IMG/VR virus record: IMGVR_UViG_3300027759_000284
Location: 1-32,086 of that record
Length of the DNA stretch: 32,086 nucleotides
Direction: 5' to 3' (one strand)
Source of the DNA: a virus
Below, piece after piece: positions 18,443-27,495 of the stretch. The position numbers and the translations under genes were made by a program. Under the pieces are notes generated by a model, which was not told the DNA's origin, made no database searches, and was given only the letters and a program-made list of their open reading frames with translations. The first letter of the stretch is position 1. Every line of letters begins with the position of its first letter.

Positions 18443-19312
18443 TTATTTAAGTTTTTTCTCCACAGACTTGAAGATGTTTATACCTTCATCAGTCTTGAAA
18501 AATGCCGCCATAGCTGAGTACGGATTCTCATCAAATGGAACAGTCATTAATTTTCTATCATTCTCTCCCCACATAAATGTTCTATTATCTTGTGATAATT
18601 TAAGTATGCCGGATTCAGTTGCTCTAATAGCCATGTTTCTTAATTGAACATTGTCGTCATTAGCCAATTCTAAGAACAAAGAAGGATTTCTTTTAGCGAA
18701 TAGTAATAAATCTCTTTTTATCTCCTTAGAACTCATGTTAGTCACTCTAGAACCAACTTCTACCCTTACAATTGCTTCTGCTTCGTCTATATCCATTTCA
18801 AAAGCAGCATTCATTGCTTCCATTTCTAATTCAATGTAATCTAATTCATCTTCTGCTTCACCGGTAGGATCAAATTCTGTATATGCAACATTTAACGATG
18901 GGTGGTAAATTGATAATAACTTTTGCAAGCTTTGTTTTTCCTTTGGAACATTTAATACACCATTTACAAATACAATATGCCCTAATGTTACTTGCCCTTT
19001 TTGTTCTTTAACTAAAGGCGAATTTTGATTTGTAGCATATCTTATTTCTTCTTGTTCTTTTGTTTTTTCATTAAACCAAAGTAGAGGGTATCTAGAACTA
19101 TGTCTTGATTGTAATGTAAATGTTAATGGACTATCTCCATTTGTAATAAGATAAACTCTATCTTTTATTTCCCAAGTAGGAACAGAGTTAACCTTTGTTT
19201 TTGTATCTTCAAAAAACTCTCTTTTAGTAGTTTCTGTATTCTCGTGTGTTAAAACTTCATTTGTATTAACGTCTTCTAATTCTTTTGTTTTTGGTTTTTG
19301 CGTTGCAGCCAT
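18443..19312 (-). CDS. Conserved head-associated protein, 289 aa, function unknown
   Basis: Residues 1-50 are charged and Thr/Glu/Lys-rich (probably disordered). A beta-rich part follows (WEIKDRVYLITNGDSPLTF, about 47-65; WFNEKTKEQEEIRYA, about 79-93), then an acidic helix (DELDYIELEMEAMNAAFEMD, about 155-174), and a C-terminal part with RNMAIRATESGILKLSQDN (about 225-243) and DENPYSAMAAFFKTDEG (about 260-276). I do not recognise a named family. Its place directly after the capsid gene suggests an auxiliary capsid or head-completion protein. The terminator after the capsid gene would lower its expression relative to the capsid protein, which fits a minor component. Confidence 0.6.
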   Translation of the reverse strand: MAATQKPKTKELEDVNTNEVLTHENTETTKREFFEDTKTKVNSVPTWEIKDRVYLITNGDSPLTFTLQSRHSSRYPLLWFNEKTKEQEEIRYATNQNSPLVKEQKGQVTLGHIVFVNGVLNVPKEKQSLQKLLSIYHPSLNVAYTEFDPTGEAEDELDYIELEMEAMNAAFEMDIDEAEAIVRVEVGSRVTNMSSKEIKRDLLLFAKRNPSLFLELANDDNVQLRNMAIRATESGILKLSQDNRTFMWGENDRKLMTVPFDENPYSAMAAFFKTDEGINIFKSVEKKLK

Positions 19313-19339
19313 GATATAATATAATTTAATAATTTATTT

Positions 19340-19386
19340 AAAAAGGTAATAATTACCCCCGTTAATATAACAGGGGTAATATTACC
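19340..19386 (-). terminator. Intrinsic terminator after the major capsid gene
   Basis: On the minus strand the right arm 19386-19373 (GGTAATATTACCCC) pairs with 19359-19345 (GGGGTAATTATTACC) as a 14-bp stem with one bulged base and a 13-14-base loop, followed at once by CTTTTT (19345-19340 region). It begins 6 bases after the capsid stop codon. A long stem with a T-run is the standard Rho-independent design. It probably lets capsid mRNA accumulate above the level of downstream tail genes. Confidence 0.8.
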
Positions 19387-19392
19387 ATGTTA

Positions 19393-20856
19393 CTATGTTG
19401 TAGCAGTAAACAATACAAAATTGTTAGCCGCTTGTGTAACTAAACATCTTTCAGACAAGAAGTGTACTTGCATTGCATCAAGATCAGAAGTGTAAGCGCC
19501 TCCAACAGACCCAGTAATCCAAGATTTCATACGTCTGTCGTCAGCTTGATTAGCTCTATAACGAACGTGTAAGAAAGGTCTACGGATATTAGTGCCTAAT
19601 TGTTGATCATATACTGTAGATGTTCCAGCAGGAATAAGCACACCGTCAATAGACGCATTAGTCATACCTCCACGAGTAGAAGCGTCATTTAAGTATTTCC
19701 AGTCAGTTTTGTAGAAATCATAAGATCCACGACGGAAACCAGAGAAACCTAAGTTTAATGCCATTTGCTCAGAGTTTTCAAACAAACCGTAAGCAACACC
19801 ACCGGCAGAACCAGCAGATAAAGAAGCTAGCATATCATCAAAATCTAATGAAGTAGCTCTATTTAAGAAGAACATGTTTTCTTCAATAGCTCCTTGTGTA
19901 TCTAATCCTTTTAAGATAGAATCAAAATCGCTTAATCCACTTGCAGCGGTAAAGTTGTTTACAATATTACCTCTTTCTCTAATAGCAGCAAAAAGACCTT
20001 GTGTTCCTTTATAGGTTACTCCAGTTGCAGGAGTTAAAGTTGATACCCCTGAACTAGCAGCTGATAATTCACCTTCAATAACTGCCATTTCTAAATAATC
20101 TTCAAAACGTAGTCTTGTTTCGGATTCAGCTTTTAAATACCATAAGAAACCACCTGTTCCATCTTCAGTCGCAACTTCAACCCATCCAATTTGTGCTGTA
20201 TCAGATCCAGATATTTGGTATCTTTCTTTGATAATGATAGGAGAATTATTATACTGAGTGAATGAAGGTGTTACAGCATTAATAGAAGCATCGGTGGATC
20301 CTTTTATAAATTCAGAACCATAAACAAATATTTTAAGATTTGTTACTCCAGTAAAATTTACTGCGCCAGAAGTTAAACTTGCTTGCGTATAAGGATAAAC
20401 AGTAAGAGTAGCAGTAGTGCCTGAAGTAGATGAAAGATTAACAAGCACTTTAAGTTCAGCACCAGTTGTAGGATTCATAACCACTAAAGTTTGTCCCGGA
20501 GAAACAACGTTTTGAACGAAGTTAATACCAGTACCCCCAGTTGTAAATGTTAAAGTAGTAGAGGTAGCACAAGTTACATTATTATAAGCTATATGTAATC
20601 TATTTTGTTCAGACCAGATAACCTGATCGGAAGACATTGGCATTTCAGCTCCTACCATACGTAAGAATCCAGAAAGAGTTCTGTTCCCGTAACGCTCTAC
20701 TTCAGCTTCGTAGACTTCAGGTAAATATTGTTGAGCAAAATCATTACCACTTCCGTTTGCGAAGTTTAAATAGTTTGTCTCTAACGCTTGTTGTTTTTGA
20801 GACGGTTTAATAGAACCAAAATTAGTTCCAGTAACCTGGTTAACCATGTTTGACAT
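19393..20856 (-). CDS. Major capsid protein (HK97-fold type), 487 aa
   Basis: The length (487 aa) and order fit the HK97-fold capsid protein of crAss-like and related podoviruses. The N-terminal region is an extended arm (SNMVNQVTGTNFGSIKPS, then FAQQYLPEVYEAEVERYGNR at about 40-59). A middle beta-rich insertion is rich in Thr/Val/Gly (about 95-180). The helical spine follows with ESETRLRFEDYLEMAVIEGE (about 241-260) and the later DFDSILKGLDTQGAIEENMF region (about 310-330), and the C-terminal part includes RRPFLHVRYRANQADDRRMK. No protease domain is fused. It lies just after the scaffold-like gene, has an A/T-rich leader without Shine-Dalgarno and is followed by a strong terminator, which agrees with high expression. 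Confidence 0.8.
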   Translation of the reverse strand: MSNMVNQVTGTNFGSIKPSQKQQALETNYLNFANGSGNDFAQQYLPEVYEAEVERYGNRTLSGFLRMVGAEMPMSSDQVIWSEQNRLHIAYNNVTCATSTTLTFTTGGTGINFVQNVVSPGQTLVVMNPTTGAELKVLVNLSSTSGTTATLTVYPYTQASLTSGAVNFTGVTNLKIFVYGSEFIKGSTDASINAVTPSFTQYNNSPIIIKERYQISGSDTAQIGWVEVATEDGTGGFLWYLKAESETRLRFEDYLEMAVIEGELSAASSGVSTLTPATGVTYKGTQGLFAAIRERGNIVNNFTAASGLSDFDSILKGLDTQGAIEENMFFLNRATSLDFDDMLASLSAGSAGGVAYGLFENSEQMALNLGFSGFRRGSYDFYKTDWKYLNDASTRGGMTNASIDGVLIPAGTSTVYDQQLGTNIRRPFLHVRYRANQADDRRMKSWITGSVGGAYTSDLDAMQVHFLSERCLVTQAANNFVLFTATT

Positions 20857-20867
20857 AATTGTAATTT

Positions 20868-21995
20868 TTAATTGTTAAATTTTTTAGTTTGTATTCTTAA
20901 TTTAGAAGAATCAAAACCACTAATTGATTTAACTTTTAATCCATTTATAAATACATCGCCAGGAGCTTGCCTAGGTTGTGTAGATGCCGGATTTTTAGAG
21001 TTATTAATTACCTCTTTAACTGCATCAGCTTTACCTTGTTCGTAAAAATGTTGTGCAATCTTATCAGTATTCATAGCGGCATAAAGAGCTTTGTGATAAC
21101 CCTGTGCGTCAGCAATGTTTCCATCTTTGTCAAGGAACTTCCCTAGGAAATTGCTAATGTCAGATTGTTTTTCTGCAACTTGTTCTGGGTTTTGCACTCC
21201 GTATCTAAATCTTTTTTCACCTAAATTATATTCAAAACCTTTGAATTCCGATGTAAATAAATTTTTTGTACTTTGTTTAAAACTTTCGTGTTGGCTTTTT
21301 GTTCTCTCTTCATTCTTCTTGTAGCGATTGAAAAAATCATTAGCTTCTTGTTGGTCTTTGGATACGCCTGGTCTCAACTTGATCTCGTCGTAGTATTTTG
21401 TTTTAAGATCCTCTAAAAAGTTTTTGGCTTTTGCAACCTCTTCTTTAAATGCGAGTTTTTTCTTTCTGATGTCTCGCTCATCATCTTCTTCTTCGTCGTA
21501 ACTAAATTCATCCTCCATAAGAAATTGTATTTCTTCTGCATCCAAATGAGGTCTTGACTTTTTATAATATTCTTTTAATAGAGCTTCATTGTTAATAGCG
21601 GAATAGTCAGCGTTTAATCTAACATAATCTTCTACACTACCTCCGGTTTCTTCCATAAAGGAAACTAATTTCTCAATGTTTTCCGGTAATGGTTTACCCG
21701 TATTAACCTGCTCTAATATTTGAGTATTTAATTCCTGAGTAACTTCTTTAACTTCTTGTATAACCTCCTCTTCAGTAATCTCTTGGATTACGTTTTCAAC
21801 AATGGGTGTTTCAACAATCTGTTCTATTACTACTTCCCCCTTAGGTTCAGAAGGTATAATTACTTTTGTAATTTCTTCTTCTACTTTTGGAACGGTTAAA
21901 TCTACTTTAGTAACTTTAACTTCGTTACCTAAGTTTCTTGGTTTTTTTGGTTTGGAAATTTTAAAATCTCCTTCTTGTTTAATTGGTTCTGACAT
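20868..21995 (-). CDS. Putative scaffolding protein, 375 aa
   Basis: The protein is highly charged and almost without hydrophobic core: an N-terminal Glu/Val/Ile/Lys-rich repetitive part (about residues 25-105, with many EE and VIQE units), an acidic run (YDEEEDDERDIRKKK, about 170-184) and a long Lys/Glu/Phe helical part (about 185-260) suggestive of coiled coil. The C-terminus (GLKVKSISGFDSSKLRIQT) is compact and basic and may be the capsid-binding end. It sits between portal and major capsid genes, the normal place for a scaffold. No protease signature was seen. Coiled-coil scaffolds diverge quickly, so position and composition are the main support. Confidence 0.65.
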   Translation of the reverse strand: MSEPIKQEGDFKISKPKKPRNLGNEVKVTKVDLTVPKVEEEITKVIIPSEPKGEVVIEQIVETPIVENVIQEITEEEVIQEVKEVTQELNTQILEQVNTGKPLPENIEKLVSFMEETGGSVEDYVRLNADYSAINNEALLKEYYKKSRPHLDAEEIQFLMEDEFSYDEEEDDERDIRKKKLAFKEEVAKAKNFLEDLKTKYYDEIKLRPGVSKDQQEANDFFNRYKKNEERTKSQHESFKQSTKNLFTSEFKGFEYNLGEKRFRYGVQNPEQVAEKQSDISNFLGKFLDKDGNIADAQGYHKALYAAMNTDKIAQHFYEQGKADAVKEVINNSKNPASTQPRQAPGDVFINGLKVKSISGFDSSKLRIQTKKFNN

Positions 21996-22026
21996 AATAT
22001 AATAATATAAAATTGGTTAATGTAAT

Positions 22027-24432
22027 CTATGCGTTAAATTGATCCCCTAAATTTTCTAAGAAATTCATTCCATTACTTTCAAAATCTTGTGGCAATGTAT
22101 TATTTTTTCTTTGGTCTATTAAAGCGGACTGTTGTGTTGCTTGTATTTTTGTTCTATTATCTTTGCGGTCTTCAGCATCGGTAATATTCTTGTTGGCAAC
22201 TTGCTCTTTTACTTGTGCTAATTGCATATCGTATTGAAATTGTATTTGCATCAACTGTTTTTTAATTTCAGCCTCTGTTTGCATTCTTTGTATTTCAAAT
22301 TGTGATTTTGCTTGTTCAACATTAACTGTCTCCTGTGTTAACGCTTGTTGCTTTTGCACTTCAAATAGTGCCGCCTTTTCTGCAGTCTGTTGATTAGCTT
22401 GTGCTTGCGCTTGTATGTTTGCCATTTGAGCTTGTTGCTCGGCTCTTAATTTCTTTTTCTTTCTAAACTTTAATGTTTGATTTGCTAGTTTAAGATTTTT
22501 AATTTGACGTATATCAATCACATCGTCTAAATCAATACCTCCGCTTTGCAAAGCAACCTGAATATTCTGTTCTAATAAAGCTTTTTCTTCTTCATCAGGT
22601 TCTAAATCCAAGAAAATACCAAAGTCATATAAGTTTAGATTTTTAATTTCTTTTAATGTTGTTACATTATAAGTTGTTATACTGTCCTCCATTACTTTTG
22701 CTAATAAAGGATAATCCAAACAATCAGCAATTCTTAAAGATATATTCTCACAAGCCCTAAGGGTTAAGAATAAACTTGACTGTAATATATGTTTTGTTGC
22801 AGTATTTGAAGCATTAGCTGCCATCTTCTGTAATCCAACTAAAGTATCTCTATCTGGCATACTACCATCTCTTGCTTCATTAAGTCCTGTAACGTCTCTA
22901 ATGAGTTGTAAATAGTATTGGTATGTTTGTATCAATGAAGCAATTTTTGCTTGACCAGATGAGCTTGTTAGCTCTTGTATTGGTACTTTACCTTGATTTA
23001 ATCCACCATCTTGAGACATAGATCTACCAACAATACTACCGGTTTGGAAATACATATTTAATGCTTCAGCAGCATTATAGTTTGTACCATTACCTAAATC
23101 AACTTCGGCTAATCCATCTACATCTACGAATACTCCATCAGGTATCATTTTAGACATTACCTGTTGCAGTTTAAGATGTGTTAATTGAATCATATCTGCA
23201 AATCCAGTTATTCTATTAACTATAGAATCAATACGTCCCTTATACATTCTAGGTGCAGAAATAACATAATTCATTTCTACTTTAGTCATGTTTGAAAAAG
23301 GACGTGACATGTTTTCTGATAATTTCCATTCAAGCATTGTATTAGTGCCTAATATCTTTGCTCCTGTATATAGTACCTCTATTGTTCTAGATACTTTATC
23401 AAACTTGTCACTTGGAGGAGGATTAAAATCATCAGTCTTTTCAATAACTTTTTCTAATCCGTTTTCTCCATATTTTATTTTAAACACTTGGTTCATGTAT
23501 GTCTTATATTCAAAATATAATACTTGCACCGTATTTTCATCGTAGTTACCCCAGCCAGTTATATATTGTCTATTACCTGGCATTTGTTGTATCTTATATA
23601 ATTCTTCCTCTGATAAATGAGGGAATTGCATTTTTAATTCTGGTATTGTAACTGCTTTAACTTCTCCAACATAATATATATCTTCAAAGTTTGGATCTTC
23701 TGTGTATGAATAAACCAAATAAGCTGGATCAACATATTCTGTTTTAATACCTTCGCTAACATTAAAGTTTGTTTTTACACAGCCAATACCTAATACTGTT
23801 AAATCGTAATTTAATCTACGTCTTGTTAGATCCCATTTGTTTTGAGCTAATACAGTATTAATAGCTTCTTCCTCCGCTATCTCAACAGATTGCTTATAGG
23901 AAAGCTGCATGTGCAATTCAAGTTCTTCTTTTGTTTCAGGCAATTCATCTGCCCCTAATGTAGAGTTAGCAAAATCTTCTCCTGTTATAGCTTTAGCTTT
24001 TGCAACAAGATCTTGGGAATACATGTCTCTTAAGATAGCTTGTGCGTAATTTGTTTTTTGTTTTACTGATTCTGGATCTTGGGCATAAGCTTTTATATCA
24101 TAACCCTTCTGCGACATACCATTAACAACAATATCAACAAACTTTGATATTACAGGTACAGGTTTCCAATCTAAATTCAAATAAGAAATATCACCATTAG
24201 TAGCCAACTCATCTTTGTATTTTTGTACGGATTGTTCTCCTCTGGCATATAATCTTAATTGATGAAAGTTATTCCAGTTACTTAAATATCTATTTTGTGT
24301 AGTTCTACCTTGATCAAACCATTCTTGTTCTATAGCACGGGATACTTGTAATCCATATTCTTCAGATGCTTTAACTGCGTCTGGTACTACCTGACTTGGA
24401 AATGCACTGTTTGTATTTGTGTATATATTCAT
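22027..24432 (-). CDS. Portal protein, 801 aa
   Basis: The length and position between terminase and scaffold are those of a crAss-like portal. The N-terminal half includes RTTQNRYLSNWNNFHQLRLY (about 43-62), a region with YEYDP-like strands (VKTNFNVSEGIKTEYVDPAY, about 219-238) and the core helices around SRPFSNMTKVEMNYVISAPR (about 380-400) and GRIDSIVNRITGFADMIQLT (about 402-421). The stretch GLNEARDGSMPDRDTLVGLQ (about 518-537) precedes the crown side. Residues about 645-765 are an extreme Gln/Ala-rich coiled coil, likely the barrel or an internal extension. The start codon follows the terminase stop with no gap, so the two are translationally linked. Confidence 0.8.
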   Translation of the reverse strand: MNIYTNTNSAFPSQVVPDAVKASEEYGLQVSRAIEQEWFDQGRTTQNRYLSNWNNFHQLRLYARGEQSVQKYKDELATNGDISYLNLDWKPVPVISKFVDIVVNGMSQKGYDIKAYAQDPESVKQKTNYAQAILRDMYSQDLVAKAKAITGEDFANSTLGADELPETKEELELHMQLSYKQSVEIAEEEAINTVLAQNKWDLTRRRLNYDLTVLGIGCVKTNFNVSEGIKTEYVDPAYLVYSYTEDPNFEDIYYVGEVKAVTIPELKMQFPHLSEEELYKIQQMPGNRQYITGWGNYDENTVQVLYFEYKTYMNQVFKIKYGENGLEKVIEKTDDFNPPPSDKFDKVSRTIEVLYTGAKILGTNTMLEWKLSENMSRPFSNMTKVEMNYVISAPRMYKGRIDSIVNRITGFADMIQLTHLKLQQVMSKMIPDGVFVDVDGLAEVDLGNGTNYNAAEALNMYFQTGSIVGRSMSQDGGLNQGKVPIQELTSSSGQAKIASLIQTYQYYLQLIRDVTGLNEARDGSMPDRDTLVGLQKMAANASNTATKHILQSSLFLTLRACENISLRIADCLDYPLLAKVMEDSITTYNVTTLKEIKNLNLYDFGIFLDLEPDEEEKALLEQNIQVALQSGGIDLDDVIDIRQIKNLKLANQTLKFRKKKKLRAEQQAQMANIQAQAQANQQTAEKAALFEVQKQQALTQETVNVEQAKSQFEIQRMQTEAEIKKQLMQIQFQYDMQLAQVKEQVANKNITDAEDRKDNRTKIQATQQSALIDQRKNNTLPQDFESNGMNFLENLGDQFNA

Positions 24433-26658
24433 TTATTTATGTATTTTTGATAAAGAACCTGTATTATCATATTTTTTAAATCCTAATTCAAATTTTGGTT
24501 TTTCATACGGAGTTGTAGGTACATACAAATGTTTATTGCAAGCCATTATGGCTAACCCAGAACTAATAGAAGCATCATGTTTTGTTCTATTATTTATATT
24601 AAATCTTCCCCAATCTTCCAATGTTTTTTGAAAATACATATTACCATAAGATTCATTATTAAATCCAACATAATTTTCTATGTACGTTTCAATTGCAGAA
24701 GCATGTGCTTGCATTATATCTTGTGAAGAGTTTGGGATACCGCCTATTTCTTTCTCGGCTGGCGATAATTTATTCCAAACCTTATCTGGTCTATTTATAG
24801 AATAACCTCTATAACCTCTTCTTTTTAAATAATACAAAAGTCTTGGTTTATTATTCTCTGCTAGTATAGGCATTCCGTAAAACACCAATGCCATAAGAAC
24901 ATCCTCAAAAAATATCTCTGCTGTTTGAGGTCTTGCAACATATTCTAAAAAGAATTGATTAGGTGGAACATCTTCCATACTGAACTTTGTTAATCCATGT
25001 AAAGCTCCGTTAGAACCTCTACTTGCATCAACCGTTCCTGATATATCGTAACTGTCACAACCAAATGCTCCACAGTGTTCATTACCCGGATACTTTAGTC
25101 CATTCTTTATAATTACACGATTTTGAAGATGTTTAGCGGGAACCCAGGAAATTAAGAATCTTCCATCCTTATGAGGATAAAACATTACTTTAGAATCTTG
25201 TTGCCCGTTCTCCCATTGGAAACTTCCACGTGTTAAAACATTTGAGTTTTTAAGATCATCATTATAATCTATTTGCTCGTATATTTTTGTAAGATTAAAT
25301 AAAGATTGTTTTGCTTCATCTCTAAAAGCGTGTTGTTCTGTTCTTGGAAACTGTCGATAGTATTCGTTCAAACCATCTTGATCTGACTTTAAACCGTCTA
25401 CTTCATTTTGCCAATGCTCAATAACACCATACTCAATCCAATTTCCATCTACTCCTTTTACGGGATTTTTCGGAGTGTCGAAGACAGGTAACCCATGAGT
25501 ATCAATGAATCCCTCGTACGACCATTCCATAGGTATGAACAAACTATATAGTCCTGAGCTAGTCTGTCCATTGCGGTTTCTTTTTGTAACGTCGGAATCA
25601 TAATAAAGTTTTTTAAAATTATCCCCTCCTTTATCTAAAGCATTTGATGTTGAACCCATCATACACTTACCAATAATTCTACTACCTAATCGTAAACATG
25701 TTTTAGTAACACGCCAGTTGTTTAATATGTTATCAGGTTTAAGCCACTTTCCACTTTCATCATGGACCAATAGTTTTAACTTTTCACCATCGTAGGAGTT
25801 GTCTCCGGTATTTTTCCAGTCAATAGTTGTATCTAATCCTTCTAGTTCTCCTGCCGCTTCACTACTATCTAATTTCTTTCTTGTAAATTTAGAAGCAGGT
25901 ATACGATAAGCTAATTCTGTTTTAGGACGGTCCATACCATCTTGTATGGGTTTAAAAAAGAAAGGATAGTTAATAGATATAGGAACAACCTTATCCGTAA
26001 ACATGGTTTTAGCATCACCCCCTGATTTTGATAGTATACCAAATCTTGAGTCACTGGATATAGTTGCTTGATTAACTAATTCAGCAGAAGACATAAATGA
26101 AAATCCAGAACGTCTATTCTTTAAATAACACATTCCATAACATCTTGTATCTGCTTTGCAAGCTTCCCAAAATATAAAGAACAATCTATTTGATTCTCTA
26201 AAGTCTGGTGCGCCAACGTCTATCTTGCTCCATTGCAAGTACATATAATGTGTACCTGTCATATAGGTAGGAGTTCCGTTGTTATTAAAAAAAATACCTT
26301 CGTCTCTATACTTAAATTCAGCATCTACGTAATCGTACCACTGCTCTTTAAAATGATCTGGATATTTATTCCAATCAAATACATTCTTTATTTTTTCCAG
26401 TTCTTTTGGGTATTGTATCTTTTCCCAATACTGTTCTTCTTTCTTATTAGATCTAGAGTATACTTTATCAACTGGTGGCAATGCAATCTTTAAATTTTGT
26501 ATTTCATAGATTTCTCCAATCTTGCCAGTCTTACTAATAACAACTAAATCATGATCTCTGTTATAACCATACGCCCATTTGTTATTGCGATTGTTCTGCT
26601 TTATAACACTGGGCTTAATGTAATCTGTTACAACTCTGAATAAACTTTGTTCGTACAT
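24433..26658 (-). CDS. terL: Terminase large subunit (ATPase-nuclease), 741 aa
   Basis: This is the DNA packaging motor. The ATPase half has YMYLQWSKID (about 138-147), a deviant Walker A-like KNRRSGFSFMSS (about 180-191) in place of GxxGxGKS/T, a clear Walker B LLVHDE (296-301), and the coupling segment GSTSNALDKGG (about 335-345). The C-terminal RNase-H-like nuclease has its acidic residues visible: D535 in FGCDSYD, E601 in ILAENNKPR and D695 in TKHDASISSGLA. The length and the deviant ATP loop agree with terminases of crAss-like and other Bacteroidota podoviruses. The stop abuts the portal start, and the start overlaps the upstream gene as TAATG. Confidence 0.88.
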   Translation of the reverse strand: MYEQSLFRVVTDYIKPSVIKQNNRNNKWAYGYNRDHDLVVISKTGKIGEIYEIQNLKIALPPVDKVYSRSNKKEEQYWEKIQYPKELEKIKNVFDWNKYPDHFKEQWYDYVDAEFKYRDEGIFFNNNGTPTYMTGTHYMYLQWSKIDVGAPDFRESNRLFFIFWEACKADTRCYGMCYLKNRRSGFSFMSSAELVNQATISSDSRFGILSKSGGDAKTMFTDKVVPISINYPFFFKPIQDGMDRPKTELAYRIPASKFTRKKLDSSEAAGELEGLDTTIDWKNTGDNSYDGEKLKLLVHDESGKWLKPDNILNNWRVTKTCLRLGSRIIGKCMMGSTSNALDKGGDNFKKLYYDSDVTKRNRNGQTSSGLYSLFIPMEWSYEGFIDTHGLPVFDTPKNPVKGVDGNWIEYGVIEHWQNEVDGLKSDQDGLNEYYRQFPRTEQHAFRDEAKQSLFNLTKIYEQIDYNDDLKNSNVLTRGSFQWENGQQDSKVMFYPHKDGRFLISWVPAKHLQNRVIIKNGLKYPGNEHCGAFGCDSYDISGTVDASRGSNGALHGLTKFSMEDVPPNQFFLEYVARPQTAEIFFEDVLMALVFYGMPILAENNKPRLLYYLKRRGYRGYSINRPDKVWNKLSPAEKEIGGIPNSSQDIMQAHASAIETYIENYVGFNNESYGNMYFQKTLEDWGRFNINNRTKHDASISSGLAIMACNKHLYVPTTPYEKPKFELGFKKYDNTGSLSKIHK

Positions 26659-26939
26659 TATTTGGATCTCCCTTCCGCAAAACCTTTAAATACTTTTTGT
26701 GTATTGTCTTTTGCTGCGTCTTCATCCGTTATTATCTTTTCTTCTAACTCTATTCTAGTTAGTATTTCAAAGGCATCGAATATTGCCAATTTTTTTGTGG
26801 CAGCCGCGTTCTTTAGTTTGTCGGCAGATAAGTCATCTTCGCCGTTATCTAAGATAGCTTCTTCAGCTACCTTAATTAATTCCAGTACCGCTTTGTGTCC
26901 AGAGCGGATTATATTCAACTTCGTCTCCTTTATATTCAT
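26658..26939 (-). CDS. Small helical protein upstream of terminase, possible small terminase subunit, 93 aa
   Basis: The protein is almost wholly helical and charged (ETKLNIIRSGHKAVLELIKV, about residues 4-23; AATKKLAIFDAFEILTRIEL, about 46-65). Small size, helical make-up and a stop overlapping the terminase start (TAATG) match the usual place of the small terminase subunit, but I see no definite helix-turn-helix. The start at 26939 lies 68 bases inside the upstream 207-aa gene; no later in-frame ATG occurs before the helical core, so the overlap appears real. It could equally be a conserved small protein of other role. Confidence 0.55.
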   Translation of the reverse strand: MNIKETKLNIIRSGHKAVLELIKVAEEAILDNGEDDLSADKLKNAAATKKLAIFDAFEILTRIELEEKIITDEDAAKDNTQKVFKGFAEGRSK

Positions 26940-27495
26940 ATTTAATTACAATATCATTAGATTTCATACAATACAATAGTTGTTTATCAACAACAAATTC
27001 AAATTCTCCCTGCGGAAGATAACCCACAAGGTCTCCCTCGTTGATTTTAAGCTTGTTTAAAGAGTAATTTCCGTATTTTAATATACCAATAAGTTCTCTT
27101 TCTTTTTTTATGCTTAAATGGCTTGTGTTATTTAATGGTTTAATAAAACATCTGTCTCCAAATGTTTTCCATTTATCTTCCTCATTGCTTTTATATAAAT
27201 ATATCTGATCCATATCACAAAAATATAAACCATCTATAAAGTATGATCTACTGTCTTTTTGCTTTCCTTTTATATCATAGAATCTTCTAAAAACATTATG
27301 GTGTATTATTATTAAATCACCTTTTTTAATATCTGTAGAATATGCTAATGGGACCTCTATAACTTCTGCTAGATTATTTACTGACTTAAAGCTTTCTATC
27401 TTAGTATTTATTATTAATTCTTTACCGTCAATATCTACTTTATTATCGTATCTTTCTCCAACAGGTTTTACAATAAAACTAAAAACACTTTTCAT
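26872..27495 (-). CDS. Protein with two GroES-like domains (putative co-chaperonin), 207 aa
   Basis: Two successive segments follow the GroES pattern. Domain 1 (about 8-101): IVKPVGERYD, GKELI, NLAEVIEVP, IKKGDLIIIHHN (KGD at 58-60) and FIDGLYFCDMDQIYLY. Domain 2 (about 114-187): RCFIKPL, ELIGILKYGN, INEGDLVGYLP (EGD at 153-155), VVDKQLLYCMKSNDI. In GroES the order is Pro-x-x-x-Arg, a Gly-loop, 'G-V', 'GD-V' and 'ID...ILIM...DILA', and both halves keep it. I infer a phage co-chaperonin that directs host GroEL to capsid folding, comparable in idea to T4 gp31. The gene lies among head genes, starts at a TAATG overlap with the upstream gene and overlaps the downstream gene by 68 bases. The single-domain assignment is fairly good; the function is inference. 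Confidence 0.55.
   Translation of the reverse strand: MKSVFSFIVKPVGERYDNKVDIDGKELIINTKIESFKSVNNLAEVIEVPLAYSTDIKKGDLIIIHHNVFRRFYDIKGKQKDSRSYFIDGLYFCDMDQIYLYKSNEEDKWKTFGDRCFIKPLNNTSHLSIKKERELIGILKYGNYSLNKLKINEGDLVGYLPQGEFEFVVDKQLLYCMKSNDIVIKYEYKGDEVEYNPLWTQSGTGIN

Noticed and set aside
22130-22500. Gln/Ala-rich end of the portal as a separate gene or repeat
   Set aside because: It is in frame and continuous with the portal; Gln-rich coiled coils occur at portal ends in podoviruses.
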